DNA from: Oegoconia quadripuncta
Taxonomy: Eukaryota > Arthropoda > Insecta > Lepidoptera > Autostichidae
Reading direction: 5' to 3'
DNA: 64,000 nucleotides
Assembly (NCBI GenBank): GCA_949316235.1
Contig: OX438742.1
Location: forward strand, 33,300,853-33,364,852
Shown: in pieces, positions 33,773-45,586 of the stretch
How the letters are laid out: each line of letters opens with the position of its first letter
How positions within the stretch are numbered: position 1 is the first letter of the stretch
The notes under the pieces: generated by a model
Database searches by the model: none
The model's input: only the letters and a program-made list of their open reading frames with translations
What the model was told of the DNA's origin: nothing
Position numbers and translations under genes: made by a program

Positions 33773-34884
33773 ATAATCCATTCCACAAGTTAATACAAAC
33801 GTTTAAAGGTATTAGTGTATTTGTGCAGTTATGTAGTTGAAAAGAAAATGTATCTAGAATTTAAAAATAGAGACCGCAATATAGGATGAATCGCGAAAGA
33901 GAATCATACACAGCACCGCGTGCCGCTGCCGAGAGCAGTTAAGCGGATTTAAATGCCGTATACACTTTATAATCCGTATAGAGACCTGGGTACACATCGA
34001 CAGTCCGTTCGTCCGTTCCTTTTTTTACTGAACCAGGAAATGTGCATTTATATCTTCAGTTTCTTTCATTTCATTTTGATGAGTATGAAAAATGTAAGCA
34101 TGGTGATAAAAATAAAAGAAAGAAACTTCTTAAAAATAAGAAATAAATGTAACTATCAACATTGTAGAGTATCTAGGTACTCATTACTTTTGCAGCCTGT
34201 CGTGTAATCGGATTAAATTAACATACTGAAGATAACAGTTTGCATTTCGGGGTAAAGTAGAGAAGCAACTTAGTCGATACTTAACTCAATAATCTATCTT
34301 GACGTTAAGGTCTAGTCCAGTACCTAAATCCTGCAATCTTGTAACGTGCATAAAGTGACTAAGAAGGGTTTATGCAGATATGTCAATAGCAGACCCATTA
34401 CAATATACACCAATATATATAAAGGAACCAGTTAGTTAAATAATACTAATTTCGCCAAAACTGATCCATGCGGTCCTTGGGGGGTTGTGTATACTTAAAG
34501 TTAAGCTGGGGTTAAGCCACTGAGCCCGTACATGACATCTCCTCGATATTTGTCCAGCATATCTCTTCCAGCTATCCAATTAGGCCAACTAATGTTTGAC
34601 CTGGATTCAATTTTTGCTGACCCGATTTTGATGAATGAATGAAGGCAACAGCAAGTACATCGTACGGTGTGATTTAGGATTTCTAATTGTCTGAGCGAAC
34701 GGTCAGTCAGAATGGTAGTATTTGTTGAGATAAAAAGATGAGCTCTCATCATGGAAATTCGTCATTAGAAATGACGTACGTGAAACGTATTGTTGTCATC
34801 GTAAAATGAATTTAACCCTGTTACAATAATAATTGTAAATAAAATGTTATAATTAATGTTAACTACGGAGCTTGAGGTGATAGG
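33773..34884. other. unassigned sequence
   Basis: No supported gene or shared repeat. Confidence 0.4.
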
Positions 34885-35084
34885 TTATTATTTGGGGGAC
34901 TGGCTATGTTATCTCCAACAGATGGAACCCAAAATGCTATAAATATGTATTGCTGCCCTATATAATTATAATAAAATTTAAAAATTCCCAACCGCCAATC
35001 TAACTGATTCCTCAACATTGGAAGTCGAACCCGCGACCACGTTTTTGTAAAACTTATGTTGTTTACATTGAGCCACAGAGGCAC
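34885..35084 (-). repeat. SINE family B copy, diverged
   Basis: TTTGGGGGACTGGCTATG near the left, AGTCGAACCCGCGACCACG (reverse of box B) and CATTGAGCCACAGAGGC (reverse of the head) at the right. Its 3' third is missing. Confidence 0.7.
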
Positions 35085-35639
35085 TTAAAAAGATTATAAA
35101 TTATTTAATATTCTTTATTATTCATGTCGATATGTGCTAGTTATTTAAACAATTATCTAACCGGAATTTTTGTGCTATGTACACATACTTTTATGTACGA
35201 CGTGTATACATGCATTTATGTACGAAGTCTCTTGTCTCTTGTGACGTTGCAATACAATACAAGTCATGTATTCTAGGATTTCTTTGTCATAGATGAAAAG
35301 AAATTAAAACAAAATAATTGCAGTGTACTAACTGGAATTGGCAAAACAATTTAATATTAACTAAAAATTCTTTTAAAATGTATTCGACGTATTTTTAACG
35401 CTATATCTACGTCACAGCTATAAAGTAACCAAATAAAATAAACATTCAGAGAAAAAGTGTTTACAGAAGTGTAATACTAACCTAACTGTAAAAAAATATT
35501 CGACCATCAAAACAATTCAAATAAAATTTATGGCAAGTAGGCACGTACTCGTACGTGGGTACATTACGTTTCATTTATAATTATAAAATAACTACGTATT
35601 TTGTTCTTTACATTTAACTGTTTTCCGTTCATTTATAAC
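35085..35639. other. unassigned sequence
   Basis: AT-rich; nothing recognised. Confidence 0.4.
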
Positions 35640-35858
35640 CGTCGATGCAAAAAGGGGGGTGTAACAAGTTTGAAGCCTATGCCTGTCTGTATGCTGTTTT
35701 GTATCTTCAAAACGGCTAAACCAATTTCTATATGGTTTTTTTTCAAAGGCTGATGATGCAAGATGGTTCTTCGCCATGTTTGATGGAAATCGGTAGCCGT
35801 TTCGAAGATATTTCAATATAATTGGTTTTTGTTTATGTGTAATGTTATGTGTAGTTAT
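35640..35858 (+). repeat. dispersed repeat family H
   Basis: TTCAAAACGGCTAAACCAAT, then GATGGTTCTTCGCCATGTTT and GATGGAAATCGGTAGCCGTTTCGAAGAT recur, diverged, at 50985-51075 (CAAAACGGCTGAATAGATTT, GATGGTTCTTAGCCATGTTT). A family A SINE abuts its right end. Confidence 0.55.
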
Positions 35859-36110
35859 GTTAGCAACTCTGGACACTATACCAAAAGGTTGCGGGTTCGA
35901 ATCCCGCTAGGGACATATGTTTGTGTGATGAATACGGACATTTGTACCCGAGTTATGGATGTTTTCATTTATAATAAGTATTTATTTACAAAAAAATATA
36001 TTTATGTAGTATATCAACCATCCGGTATCCACAACACAAGCCTATAGTTGCTTAACGTATAGATGGCGTTGTGTGTATGCCTGAAGATATTTTATTTATT
36101 TGTTTATTTT
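35859..36110 (+). repeat. SINE family A copy, 5' truncated
   Basis: It starts inside box A (GTTAGCAACTCTGG), keeps box B (GGTTCGAATCCCGCTAGGG), and continues through ATGAATACGGACATTTGTAC to GATGGCGTTGTGTGTATG and a TTTATTTATTT tail. It is close in sequence to 1306-1577. Confidence 0.85.
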
Positions 36111-36233
36111 AGGTAATTATTGTCGTTTCGAGAATCTGGAAATTTTGGGAGAATTATAGTTATATATAGTAATACGTTTTTTTACCAGTATCTGTTAATT
36201 CAGGCATTAGTACACCTCAGGCAGTATAGTCTA

Positions 36234-36538
36234 ACCGCCTCTGTGGCTCAATGTGAAGAACTTTGGGTTTATGAATCGGAGGTAGCGGGTTCGAACCCCA
36301 CCGGGGTACTCGGTTTAGTTGGTGGTAGGGCATTTTATAAGTCCGCCTGGGAAGTACCACCATCAAATCTAAATCTAAATGTTAATAGCATTGTTGCGTT
36401 CCAGTAGTTAGAGATAAGATAGCCAGTCCCCCAAATATGTTGGGTTTCCGGGTCAGAACGCTTCCCCCTTCAGCCTCATCTTCACTTAACATCAAGTGTG
36501 ATTGAAGTTAAGCGCTAATCCGGTGTATTTAAAAAAAT
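36234..36538 (+). repeat. SINE family B copy, near full length
   Basis: The head ACCGCCTCTGTGGCTCAATG and box B (GGTTCGAACCCC) are followed by GTTGGTGGTAGGGCATTTTA, AGAGATAAGATAGCCAGTCC and TCTTCACTTAACATCAAGTG, with an A-rich end. Confidence 0.85.
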
Positions 36539-36639
36539 ATTTCAACAAATACTTATTTAAGTATACCTACGTATCAATCTAGTTTCTAAAAACAACGAAT
36601 AGTTGCACTAACTTAAAGTGAACAAGTTTACAAAACTGT

Positions 36640-36705
36640 ATAGGTTAATCATCATCATCATCATAAACCCTTTAACGTCCCACTGCTGGGTTATAGGCCT
36701 TCCAC
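36640..36705 (-). mobile_element. LINE/SINE 3' tail fragment with (ATC)n
   Basis: AATCATCATCATCATCATAA followed by ACGTCCCACTGCTGGGTTAT is the reversed end of a (GAT)n-tailed element. The body is not present. Confidence 0.5.
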
Positions 36706-36708
36706 GAA

Positions 36709-36801
36709 TTCATCATACAAACATATGATGGCGGGATTCGAACCCGCGACCATTTAGTATAGCAGCAGAGTTTATAACCACTACTCTATACAGGTCGTCT
36801 C
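36709..36801 (-). repeat. SINE family A fragment (head)
   Basis: GGCGGGATTCGAACCCGCGACC is the reversed box B, and ACCACTACTCTATACAGGTC the reversed head. The rest of the SINE is missing, so this is not a tRNA gene. Confidence 0.65.
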
Positions 36802-36965
36802 ATTTCATGTTCACACATACGTCAGTTTCACAAAATACATTATAAAGAACCCTACACTCTTTTAAAACCAACTAAAAAATTATTATCATTCCCAGTGTGG
36901 ATACAATTAGTACTTTGTGTGTAATAATTTATTATTACATTATTTCTTATAGTATGTAGTTTATA
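36802..36965. other. unassigned spacer
   Basis: AT-rich spacer between two repeats; nothing recognised. Confidence 0.4.
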
Positions 36966-37145
36966 TCATCATCATTAGTCCGTAAACATCCCACTGCAGG
37001 GATATAAACCTTCCCTCACATGGAGGGAGTATGGGCCATGATCCACCACGCCCCGGCCCAAGGCGGGTTGAGGACTTCACATGCTTTGAATTTTTCTTTC
37101 TCAAGCAAGCAGGTTTCCTCACGATGTTTTCCTTCGCCGTTTGCA
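36966..37145 (-). repeat. SINE family C copy, head missing
   Basis: CATCATCATTAGTCCGTAAA, then ATCCCACTGCAGGGATATAA and CAGGTTTCCTCACGATG match the 3' two thirds of family C. Confidence 0.75.
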
Positions 37146-37239
37146 ACGTTGATACTATATATTAAATTTAACCAGAGTACGAGTACTAAGTAATATATTT
37201 AAAACTTACACTAAATAGGTGCTTAAAATTTTGACGTAT

Positions 37240-37526
37240 ATTTTTTTTTTTAAAGCACAACGGGTTGGTTCTTGACCTCAATCACACCTGATGTTAAGTG
37301 CAGATGAGGTCGAAGGCGTACGGACCCGGAAACCCCAACACATTTGGGGGACTGGCTATCTTATCTCTGACAACCGGAACTAAGATGGTGGTAACTAGCC
37401 AGGCGGACATTTAAAATACCCTACCACTAACCAAACCGAGTATTTAAACATGTATCCCGCTGGGGATCGAACCCGCGACCTCCGAATCGTAAACCCAATG
37501 TTGTTTACATTGAGCCACGGAGGCGG
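37240..37526 (-). repeat. SINE family B copy, near full length
   Basis: From the T-run and AAAGCACAACGGGTTGG through CACATTTGGGGGACTGGC to GGATCGAACCCGCGACC (reversed box B) and ATTGAGCCACGGAGGCGG (reversed head). Confidence 0.85.
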
Positions 37527-37661
37527 CTGAAACTAAAATAAACTATATATATAGACCATATAAAGTTTATTATGCTACTGTGTCCTAGCCCAGCTCGTTT
37601 AGTTCTTCAACGTCGCTACCGATTTCAGTTGATCAACTTTTTTGTTAATGGTTTGTTAATA
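37527..37661. other. unassigned spacer
   Basis: Short spacer; nothing recognised. Confidence 0.4.
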
Positions 37662-38212
37662 ACAAAGCCAGTCAAGCGCGTGTCGTGCAACGTGCAGTGT
37701 AGGGTTCCATACTTGCCCGTTCCCATATGCGGACTTAGAAGGGGATTTACCAACATTTTATATATTTTTTTGACTATTACTCAATATCTTATACAGTCTA
37801 CTTAGCTGTGATAGTTTTGATTTTAACTTTCTTACTATATTATTACTGCCGTGGATTTTTTCATGAAACCAACCGTTTAGCTGGCGCGAGAATTGATTCT
37901 AACAATAATTTGCACTTTAAAGCTCTATATTTCGCAAACGGATCTCTGAATCGAAAAACTGATCAAGATAACTTGTAATATTTTTGAATGGCCTATCCAA
38001 CGATATCCCATCCCACGAAGTATTGAGGAGGTACGCACCTTACATTTTTTTTTCACCCCTTAGTTTTACCACGTTCTGACGTGATTAATATTATATACCC
38101 ATGCCAAATTATATAGCTTTCTAGTACTAAGAGCCTCTGTGCTAAGCTGCGGACAGACAGACAGGCGGACATGGCGAAACGATAAGGGTTCCTTGTTAAC
38201 TACGGAATTAAA
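37662..38212 (-). repeat. dispersed repeat family F, longer copy
   Basis: Read on the minus strand it contains AACCCTTATCGTTTCGCCATG and a GTCTGTCTGTCC run. CTTAGTACTAGAAAGC, shared almost exactly with 5460-5475, follows, and the element ends with GCACGACACGCGCTTGACTGG. It encodes no protein. Confidence 0.65.
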
Positions 38213-38556
38213 AAACTGTGTATCCCGAATCTCCAATGTATCTAAATGGTTCTCCCCTCCGAGCCCTTGCTACTTCCCCCTAAACTCAATTAGTTTCTTT
38301 GCACTTTACTTTTGTTTGCACTGCCTTGGCCTTTCTACCTACATAATGTTTGCTATTCGCCGATAGATGCACCTAGACGTTTTTAAATCGCTAGGTATTA
38401 TGTGTAGGTACGAACGAAACTGGTAATAATGTAGTTTTGCTTGAATATAACTAGATGGGTATACGATCACGTCCACTTTCATGAATTTCAAGTAGATTGG
38501 AGGAAAAAAAATTCTATTAATTAAAAAAATTTGAAAACCTCCGAAGATACATATAA
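38213..38556. other. unassigned sequence
   Basis: No gene or repeat recognised. Confidence 0.4.
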
Positions 38557-38876
38557 TTTTATTTATGCACAACGGGTTAGCACTTGTCTTCCATCACACC
38601 TAATGTTAAGTGAAGATGAGACCGAAGTTGGAAGCGTACTAACCCGGAAACCCTATCTATATATATATTTGGGGGACTGGCTGGCTACCTTATCTCTGAC
38701 AACCGGAACACAATAATGCTATTAACATTGCTGTTTGGCGGCAGACTTAGTTCAGATGATGGTAACTAGCCAGGCGAACATTTAAAAAACCTACCACCAA
38801 CTAACACGTACTCCGCTGGGGATCGAACCCGCGACCTCTGAAAAACTCTGTTATTTATATTGAGCCACGGAGGCGG
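38557..38876 (-). repeat. SINE family B copy, near full length
   Basis: TATGCACAACGGGTTAGCAC, ATATTTGGGGGACTGGCTGG, GGGGATCGAACCCGCGACC and TTGAGCCACGGAGGCGG are all in family B order. A small TATATATATA run interrupts it near 38660. Confidence 0.85.
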
Positions 38877-39047
38877 TTATAATCCAAACCAAATCAACTG
38901 TGTTAAAAGCTAAATATCTTCGAACCACCTTAGCAACAAACATGGCTAAGAACCACTCAAATCGGACCAGGCTTTATTGAGAAACGTGCGGACACACACT
39001 GGACACACACACTCACCGACGTCAAACACTTAATCGTCAAATAATTT

Positions 39048-39243
39048 CATCATCACCATCAACAGCCCGTAAGCATGCACGTTTCCTCACGATCTTTTCG
39101 TCCACTATTCAGGATCTGTCGGATAATGCACATAAGTAATTAACTTAAATTTAAAAACTCATTGGTACATGGCCTGCCTGGGAATCGAACCCGGACCTCC
39201 CAAATTGGGACACCGCATCTTAACCGCTGAGCCACCGACGCTC
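39048..39243 (-). repeat. SINE family C copy with internal deletion
   Basis: TCATCATCACCATCAACAGC at the tail and CTGAGCCACCGACGCTC at the reversed head, with AATCGAACCCGGACCTCCC as reversed box B. The segment carrying the GGCCTTCCCTCGTAT stem is absent. Confidence 0.78.
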
Positions 39244-39304
39244 TTTTATTAACTTTATATTTATAAACCTATAAGATTGATTTTAGTTATACATACAGGC
39301 GACA

Positions 39305-39420
39305 TGACGAAAGTCGCGGGAAGTCGCTGGATGCAGGCCGCTTCAAACCGGTAACTTTGGAAATTTATGGTGGAGGCCCATATTCAACGGTGGACATCCT
39401 GTAGCTGATCTTGATGATGA
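39305..39420 (+). mobile_element. RTE-like LINE 3' tail
   Basis: TCGCTGGATGCAGGCCGCTT, then GGAGGCCCATATTCAACGGT, GGACATCCTGTAGCTGATCT and TGATGATGA: the last codons and tail of the RTE-like LINE on the plus strand. Confidence 0.72.
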
Positions 39421-41883
39421 TAGACAGTTATAAGTTATGAGATTAAAAATTTGCAGAGGAACACTGACTACCAGGGCACAGGTTTCTCCCTAGTTTGGGA
39501 ATTGGGAATAAGGGGACCAAAGATTGTCACCTACAGTCACTTAAATTATGTAATTAACTTTATTTATTTATTATAATATTAATTATTGATTTTCTCTTTT
39601 AAATTTTGTCATGTAACTTATAGCAAATTACTTGCTTATAGCAAAATTATTTTATAGTGTACGATAACATGTTATGCGTTGAGCTGATAACTTTTAATGG
39701 TTTAACGAATTTTCGTGAAATCCTAGTTGTTGTCCGCGATTCGTTAGCGTGGAACATTTCATAAAAAAATTTGGCTTATTCATCCAAATCCGTCCAGGTG
39801 TTTAAGCGTGAGAGTTAATAAACATACACACACACAAACTTTCGCATTTGTGTTACCTATTTGTGTGATAGCTAAGAAATAGACCATAAAATAAGAGAAT
39901 AAATCAGCCGCTAAAAAAATACAGGTACCACAGACATACACTATTTGCTTCAGGATCTCACAACAATATCTTTTTTGAGTTAATAGATAAAAGCAAGACA
40001 ATCTGTTTACCAGTAGCTTAATAAACAGCAGCTGGCCATTCTCCCGAATGGATTTTATAAGAATTGCAATTTTTTGTACCGGAAAAGCTTTTAACAAACG
40101 TAATCCTATGGAAATAGGTAAAAGAATGGCCAAGTCTCGTGGCTTTACGTAAAAAATTATCAAAAGTTTGGAACTTTATCATTTGACGCCTCATTTCACA
40201 TTAGTTATTTTCAAATACACGTCTGTAAATATAGTCAAGCCAGTTGCTGAACGTAATTAATATTAGTGTCTAAGTTTTCAAGTCGCCAAATAGTCTAAGG
40301 CCTGGCTTAACGACCATTATATCGTAGACGAAACTAACGACTTAACGAATGGAAATATAGAATAAATATTTTGTGGTTCCTTGTTATATACAACATTAAT
40401 TAATCTCACTTATAGGTAAACATATTTTCCAGATTTGGTAGTAGTTACCTAGTAGTCCATGAGTTAAAATGCAATAAATTTAACCTACGTGATGCCTACG
40501 CAAATAGCTAGAAAAATCAGTTTAAAAAAAATTTTGTTTGAAAGCTTGTTTATCAACCGTATATTTTTCCCAGTCGAGTAAAATTATATCACGATTTTCG
40601 AGCGTTCCTTTTCTCTCCAAATTTCTAGTCAGTAACTATGTTTGAAGAATCTTCGAATTTTAATGATCCGTGAGCGAGTCAGTCGTTAATGATGAAATAA
40701 CAATATTTGAGGACAGTTTTATAGCTATTAAAGTTAGAAACTTGTAATTTGGAATGTAAGCAGAATACATTATATAATATCTGTAACATAAATTACAGAC
40801 TATTGCCACAGCCTGTAACAAAGAAAATGCTCATAAATGCTCTGAGTTGATTAGAATAAAAAGGGTACAAATCCGTGCTTGCTCGCCATGGCATGGATGT
40901 ACTACCATGCCCCCGATTCATTCTCGCAACCACGCTCATAGCCAAGGTAGGATTACACTGACTGTGACTTGATGTCCTCTGGGATAGCGGCCACATCTTG
41001 CCTGGTGGTAAAATTGTTGTTTTAAAATATACAATCTCGGAGCACGTATTAAACCGAGACACCACTGAAAGAATGGCTTATGACATTTCAAGAAATAGCT
41101 ACAAAGCGTATGTTTTACTGAGAAGAGGTCTAATTACATAGAAGTGCACTATGGCACACCGCAAGGCAGAGAAAGATGTTAATGTATTCAGCTTACAATT
41201 GTTGTATTTTTATCACGTGGAAAAATTAAAGACCGATATTTTTGCGTTTGACATTTGAGCGTTTTCTGTCTAACACGCATCTCGTACTGTTGTGAAGCGT
41301 ATATTATATATGTTGTTTTCGTTCGGTCGCCTCCTTTGTAATTATTTATAAATAGAAGGAGTGAGCCATACGCTGTCAAACCTCAGCACAGACTACAGAA
41401 AACCGAAGCTTGCTGCATCAAATCTCACAACCCAAGGTTCTTGTGATACCTTGTCATCGCGCTTCGAGAATTCGAACCACAAACTCAGTTGCATCAATCT
41501 AATTCAGTACATACTACTAGTACTAATACTTTCGAAAAAATATACATATAACACATCATTTAACAAGGTGTATACGCTTTAGAACCTTCAAAACCTGAAA
41601 ATATCATCAATGTAACTGAGAAAAAAATTAAAGATCATGTCAAAACAACATTAGCAAAAAAACGTTATTACAAAATTAGTGACAATCTGAATGACCAGCT
41701 CCCCAAAATACTAAATTGACATTCATCAAATGATATCGTGTACGAGTATCTTACGTTGAAATAAATTCTTGAAGTTTGAAGCTAGCTCACTCAGCTTCCA
41801 GCATTACTTCAGTTAAGCTTCTTAATGTGACCCTATCAAATGAGCTAAGATGTGTGCTGGGTGGTTTCGGCACTTAAATAGAA
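39421..41883. other. unassigned sequence
   Basis: About 2.5 kb without a supported gene. A 127-codon minus-strand frame at 39780-40163 has no domain, and its end (around a GTGTGTGTATG run and TGGACGGATTTGG) looks like repeat sequence, so it is left out. Confidence 0.35.
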
Positions 41884-42135
41884 CAGAACTAACCCGCCCC
41901 TTCCAGTGGGTGTCGTAAAAGGCGACTAAGGGACTTTCCACCAAAAAACATCTACAGATTTGCAGGTTTCAACGGCGATGGTCTCCCCCTATCACGTGTG
42001 CATTTCTGTATATTTCATATGGTGAACCCTGTATGTTGTTTCTATCATTTAACCACCGTGGAGCACCCAAACACTATTGTTTGGAATATCTCTGACCACC
42101 CCATTTGGGATACAGGTCGTGAGGTTATACGTACT
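41884..42135 (+). repeat. dispersed repeat family E, longest copy
   Basis: It begins CTAACCCGCCCCTTCCAGTG, continues GGTGTCGTAAAAGGCGACTA and ends GACCACCCCATTTGGGATAC. Fragments recur at 4174-4265, 4716-4762, 21975-22048, 29726-29775 and 58470-58520. It probably represents the non-coding end of a retroelement, an inference from its abundance and lack of coding potential. Confidence 0.65.
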
Positions 42136-42847
42136 CTTTAAATCAAAACCCCTCTCTTTGTGACTTATTCAAGAAATGTTCATAATTTAATTATTTAAAC
42201 ACAGGTTCGAAATCGAATGTTTGTACTATATAGCTGAGATAGAAATTGACTTTATACTCGTACCCTTGAATTCTGTCCCTGTTGTCCGTGCAAATTGCGA
42301 ATGCAGATTGGAAATGCAAATTCTACGATTCAACGCACATATGCATTATAATTATGCATAAAGCATGCATAAGTCAGTCAAAATATAAATAAATGGAAAT
42401 CCGTGCACATTCTGAAGGCTACTGAGAGGAACGAAATGTTAACCCGTTTCTTGAAATCTTTTAAAAACCATATTGACATAATGGTGATACTTCTGTATCT
42501 AAACATTGAATCAAAATTTCTTGACTTCTGAGGCTGACCTCACCACCAAAGAACGTGCAAGATACGCAAGTTGTTGTGTGTTACACACTGCCTTCTTTCT
42601 ATCTGTGTGCGTTATACTGCCCAAAAAGAAGTCAAAATCTGGTACCTACTTGACTGTGTTGAGATTTTTAGTATTACTAATTAAAAAGGTACACTTACGT
42701 CATATTCGTGCATATATTATAATCATTTTACTTGAAATATGTTTTATGTAGGACTAAATGGTAAAATTTGAGAGATAGGTGTTTTCTAAGAAACAAAAAT
42801 ATATATTTTTGGTAGTACACATGAGATGAAAAAAGTAAGTTATATAC
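42136..42847. other. unassigned sequence
   Basis: No gene recognised; the 81-codon frame at 42506-42751 lacks any domain or splice support. Confidence 0.4.
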
Positions 42848-43410
42848 TAAGTAGCTTTCCGCCCGCGGTTTCGCCTACGTACAATAACTTTATCTGAAAT
42901 TTGTTTATCCCGTGGCAACTACTTACTTTATCGAGATGAAAAATATCCTATGTATTAATTATCCTTAATCTTAATCGAGGGTATCATCATCAGCCCGTAA
43001 ACATCCCACTGCAGGGATATAGGCCTTCCCTCGTATATGAGGGAGTACGGGCCATAGTCCACCAGGCTGGCTCACTGCGGGTTGGGGACTTCACATGCCT
43101 TTGAATCTTTATTTTTCAAGCATGCAGCTATCCTCGCGATGTTTTCTTGCACCGTTTAAGAGCAGTCGGATAAATGCACCTAAGAAAATTAATTATATTT
43201 AAAAAGTTATTGGTACATTGGCCTTCCTAGGAATCGAACCCAGACCTCCTAAATTGAGAGACCGCGTCTTAATCGCTGAGCCACCGACGCTCTAATCTAG
43301 GGTATATATTCTACCTATATACCAAATTTCATCCAAATCCGTTCATCCATTTCGCCGTGATTGAACAACAAACAAACATCCAAACTTTTTCATTTATAAT
43401 ATTTTAGATT
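42848..43410 (-). repeat. dispersed repeat family G, interrupted by a SINE
   Basis: The left part (GTAGCTTTCCGCCCGCGGTT, then TTTATCCCGTGGCAACTACT) and the right part (CCAAATTTCATCCAAATCCG, then ACAAACATCCAAAC and TTTATAATATT) form one element split by the family C SINE at 42985-43293. The same ends are seen at 7030-7170 and 16505-16605. Confidence 0.65.
42985..43293 (-). repeat. SINE family C copy, full length, nested in family G
   Basis: The reversed head CTGAGCCACCGACGCTC and the (ATC)n tail bracket a full family C body. It is flanked by 12-base repeats AATCGAGGGTAT (42973-42984) and AATCTAGGGTAT (43294-43305), one mismatch, which I read as the target-site duplication. Confidence 0.87.
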
Positions 43411-43856
43411 AGATTAGTTGGATATCGTTGGGTATGGATGGATCTTTATGTGATAAAGGATTCTAAGTGACTGTTTTAAAACAAATACAATACAAATACT
43501 TAAAAAGTATATACAATACAACACAAATCTAATATATTATATCTTAATATTAATCTTCGAAAGTCGTTTATAACAATCACTCTGAAACTTTCCTATCGCC
43601 ATATCATAAAACTTGAAAATCAGGCTTGTAGCACCCAATGGACACTTTCAGAGATAATTGTTTTGAACAAGATGAGTTTTCAAATATCCGCCGTTTTCAG
43701 TTTACCGACCGTAAAAGTAACTTTGTGTTTCACAATATTATTTTAAACATTATGAAATATAGATGTTATTTTTGTTGTTGGTAAAATTAACGTGACACAT
43801 TTGACGAGTAACCCATTCATTCTCAATCCACTTCATCACACATCATCTTTCTATGC
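43411..43856. other. unassigned sequence
   Basis: Nothing recognised. Confidence 0.4.
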
Positions 43857-44448
43857 TTACAGACAACTGTCCATGAATAGGTTAAACTGCCAAGGGGACG
43901 CAACACAACCCTGTCTAACACCTTGCTTGATGTTAAACCTTCTAGTATACGCCCCATTTATCCTAACACAAGCACTGTCATCTTCATAAAGTGATTTCAG
44001 TGCTCGTATCAAGTTGCTGACTACCCCATACATGGGCAATGCTGACCAATTCATTCCTCATCCATCACTTTGGCATAGGCCTTTTCCAAACCCACGAAAG
44101 CACGAAAAAGACTTTTTGGTCTTTTGCCAAGAATTTTCGGTTATGCATCGCAAGGAAAACATGTTTCATCCATCCCATTCCTCTTCTAAATCCTGCTAGT
44201 ACGTCCCACATCTTTTCATCCGTCTCTGCCATTACCCTTTCAATTAACACTTTCGCATACAATATGCCGACAATCCTGAGAAGGCTGATTGCTCTATAAT
44301 CTTTGTAGTCTTGCAGTGACCCTTTTTCTTTGTAAAGCGGAACGATGACGGCCTTGAACCAGTCACGTGGAACTTGGTCGCTTCTCCAGCATAAATTAAA
44401 AGGGCGGTACAACTGACCTGTCACTAAGCCCTGTCCAGCCTTCAGCAT
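43857..44448 (-). pseudogene. non-LTR reverse transcriptase fragment, broken
   Basis: The upstream part (44448-44065) reads VPRDWFKAVIVPLYKEKGS, then DYRAISLLRIVGILYAKVLI and a WDVLAGFRRGMG segment: fingers and palm motifs of a LINE reverse transcriptase. The downstream part (44054-43857) reads NWSALPMYGVVSNLIRALKSL, then VRINGAYTRRFNIKQGVRQG, then CVASPWQFNLFMDSCL. The two are out of frame, and the Tyr-x-Asp-Asp catalytic box is not found. Further decayed coding sequence probably extends to about 44863 (SRLSEEQMLNSSGN). Confidence 0.85.
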
Positions 44449-45586
44449 ATCGACTGAAACTCTGTCAAACCCTTTTGTCTCGATGTCTTATCTGACATCA
44501 TACCTTTCAACGCTTTCATCTCATCCATGCTTACTTCATCATACGACTCGACATTTATATGTAAAGCACTTCTACCTGCATCTCCTTTCTTTTAAACAAA
44601 CTTTCAAATTATTCCTTCCATATCTTCATTATATGTTCTCCTCATTTCAACACACTTCCTTCCTGGTGCCTGATTTTAATCAACTCAGAGGTTGTCGTTT
44701 CACCTCTAGCTGTACTTATATATGTATTTCCAGAAGAGTTTAACATTTGTTCTTCAGAGAGCCTGCTGTCAAACTCATCTTTACGTTCTTCTTTATTTTG
44801 TTCAGCAACTTTGTAAAACTTTAAAATCATTGAGATATTTTGAGCAAAGAAGATAATGCGCATTTTCCAACGCTGTCCATCGGAGTTTAATCTGACGATT
44901 AGCCTCTTCCTCGAAAGTTAAACTTATCTAATTGGATCTTAATACTTTAAACCCTTAATTTCGAAAAATCCGCTTTCATTAACATTGCGGTCAACGCGTT
45001 TGGGCTGAGTGTTTTCAGCGAGTCAGTTTCTTATATTATATCGATTTTACATTACCCGTTCGGATTCCATTTTGACATGGAAGTTTTGAAATATACCTGC
45101 CAAATATCATCAACTGTCTACGCGTTTGAGCTGCAATATGGGGACCAAGGAAGAATATTAATAAGACTCACAGTTAATTGTCACGTGTATAATGCTCCTT
45201 AAATTACACGTGTTTCTACATATATATATACTAACCTACTTAACCTACTTACATAGTAGGAAGGTAGAGGTGCGTCATACACTACACCTACCCCGTTTAT
45301 GAGAAAAAAAAGGAACAGGTTTTTTTTTTCATGAGGTACACAAACAAAACACATCGTTTTTAACAGTGATATGAAGGATATAAATTTACAGCTGATTTAA
45401 GCTGATACAATAACAGGCAGGTCAACATAAATTTAAATTAAAAAATTGAAGGAAAGTAAATACATTGATATTAGTTTCAGATCAAATTATTTTATTTTAA
45501 GAAAAATAACAGCCGTTATTAAGATAATGATTTGTGATAGGTTTTAAACTCCTGTTTTTGTAATAAATTTGCGTAGGAGCATTTAA
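44449..45586. other. mostly unassigned; probable 5' extension of the LINE fragment
   Basis: Bases 44642-44940 hold minus-strand frames with EEQMLNSSGN and a RTE-like piece near 44875-44925 (reverse of FEEEANRQIKL). Bases 45240-45287 match 50493-50538 (ACCTACTTACAT, then GGAAGGTAGAGGTGCGTCAT). The rest is unassigned. Confidence 0.4.

Noticed and set aside
36709..36801. Apparent tRNA gene on the minus strand
   Set aside because: Boxes A and B are present but the cloverleaf is incomplete and the sequence is the head of SINE family A; the same reasoning applies to all the other SINE heads.
39780..40163. 127-codon minus-strand frame with hydrophobic segments
   Set aside because: The C-terminal part (KVCVCVCLLTLTLKHLDGF) comes from a GT-repeat and a common transposon end; no homologous domain is seen.
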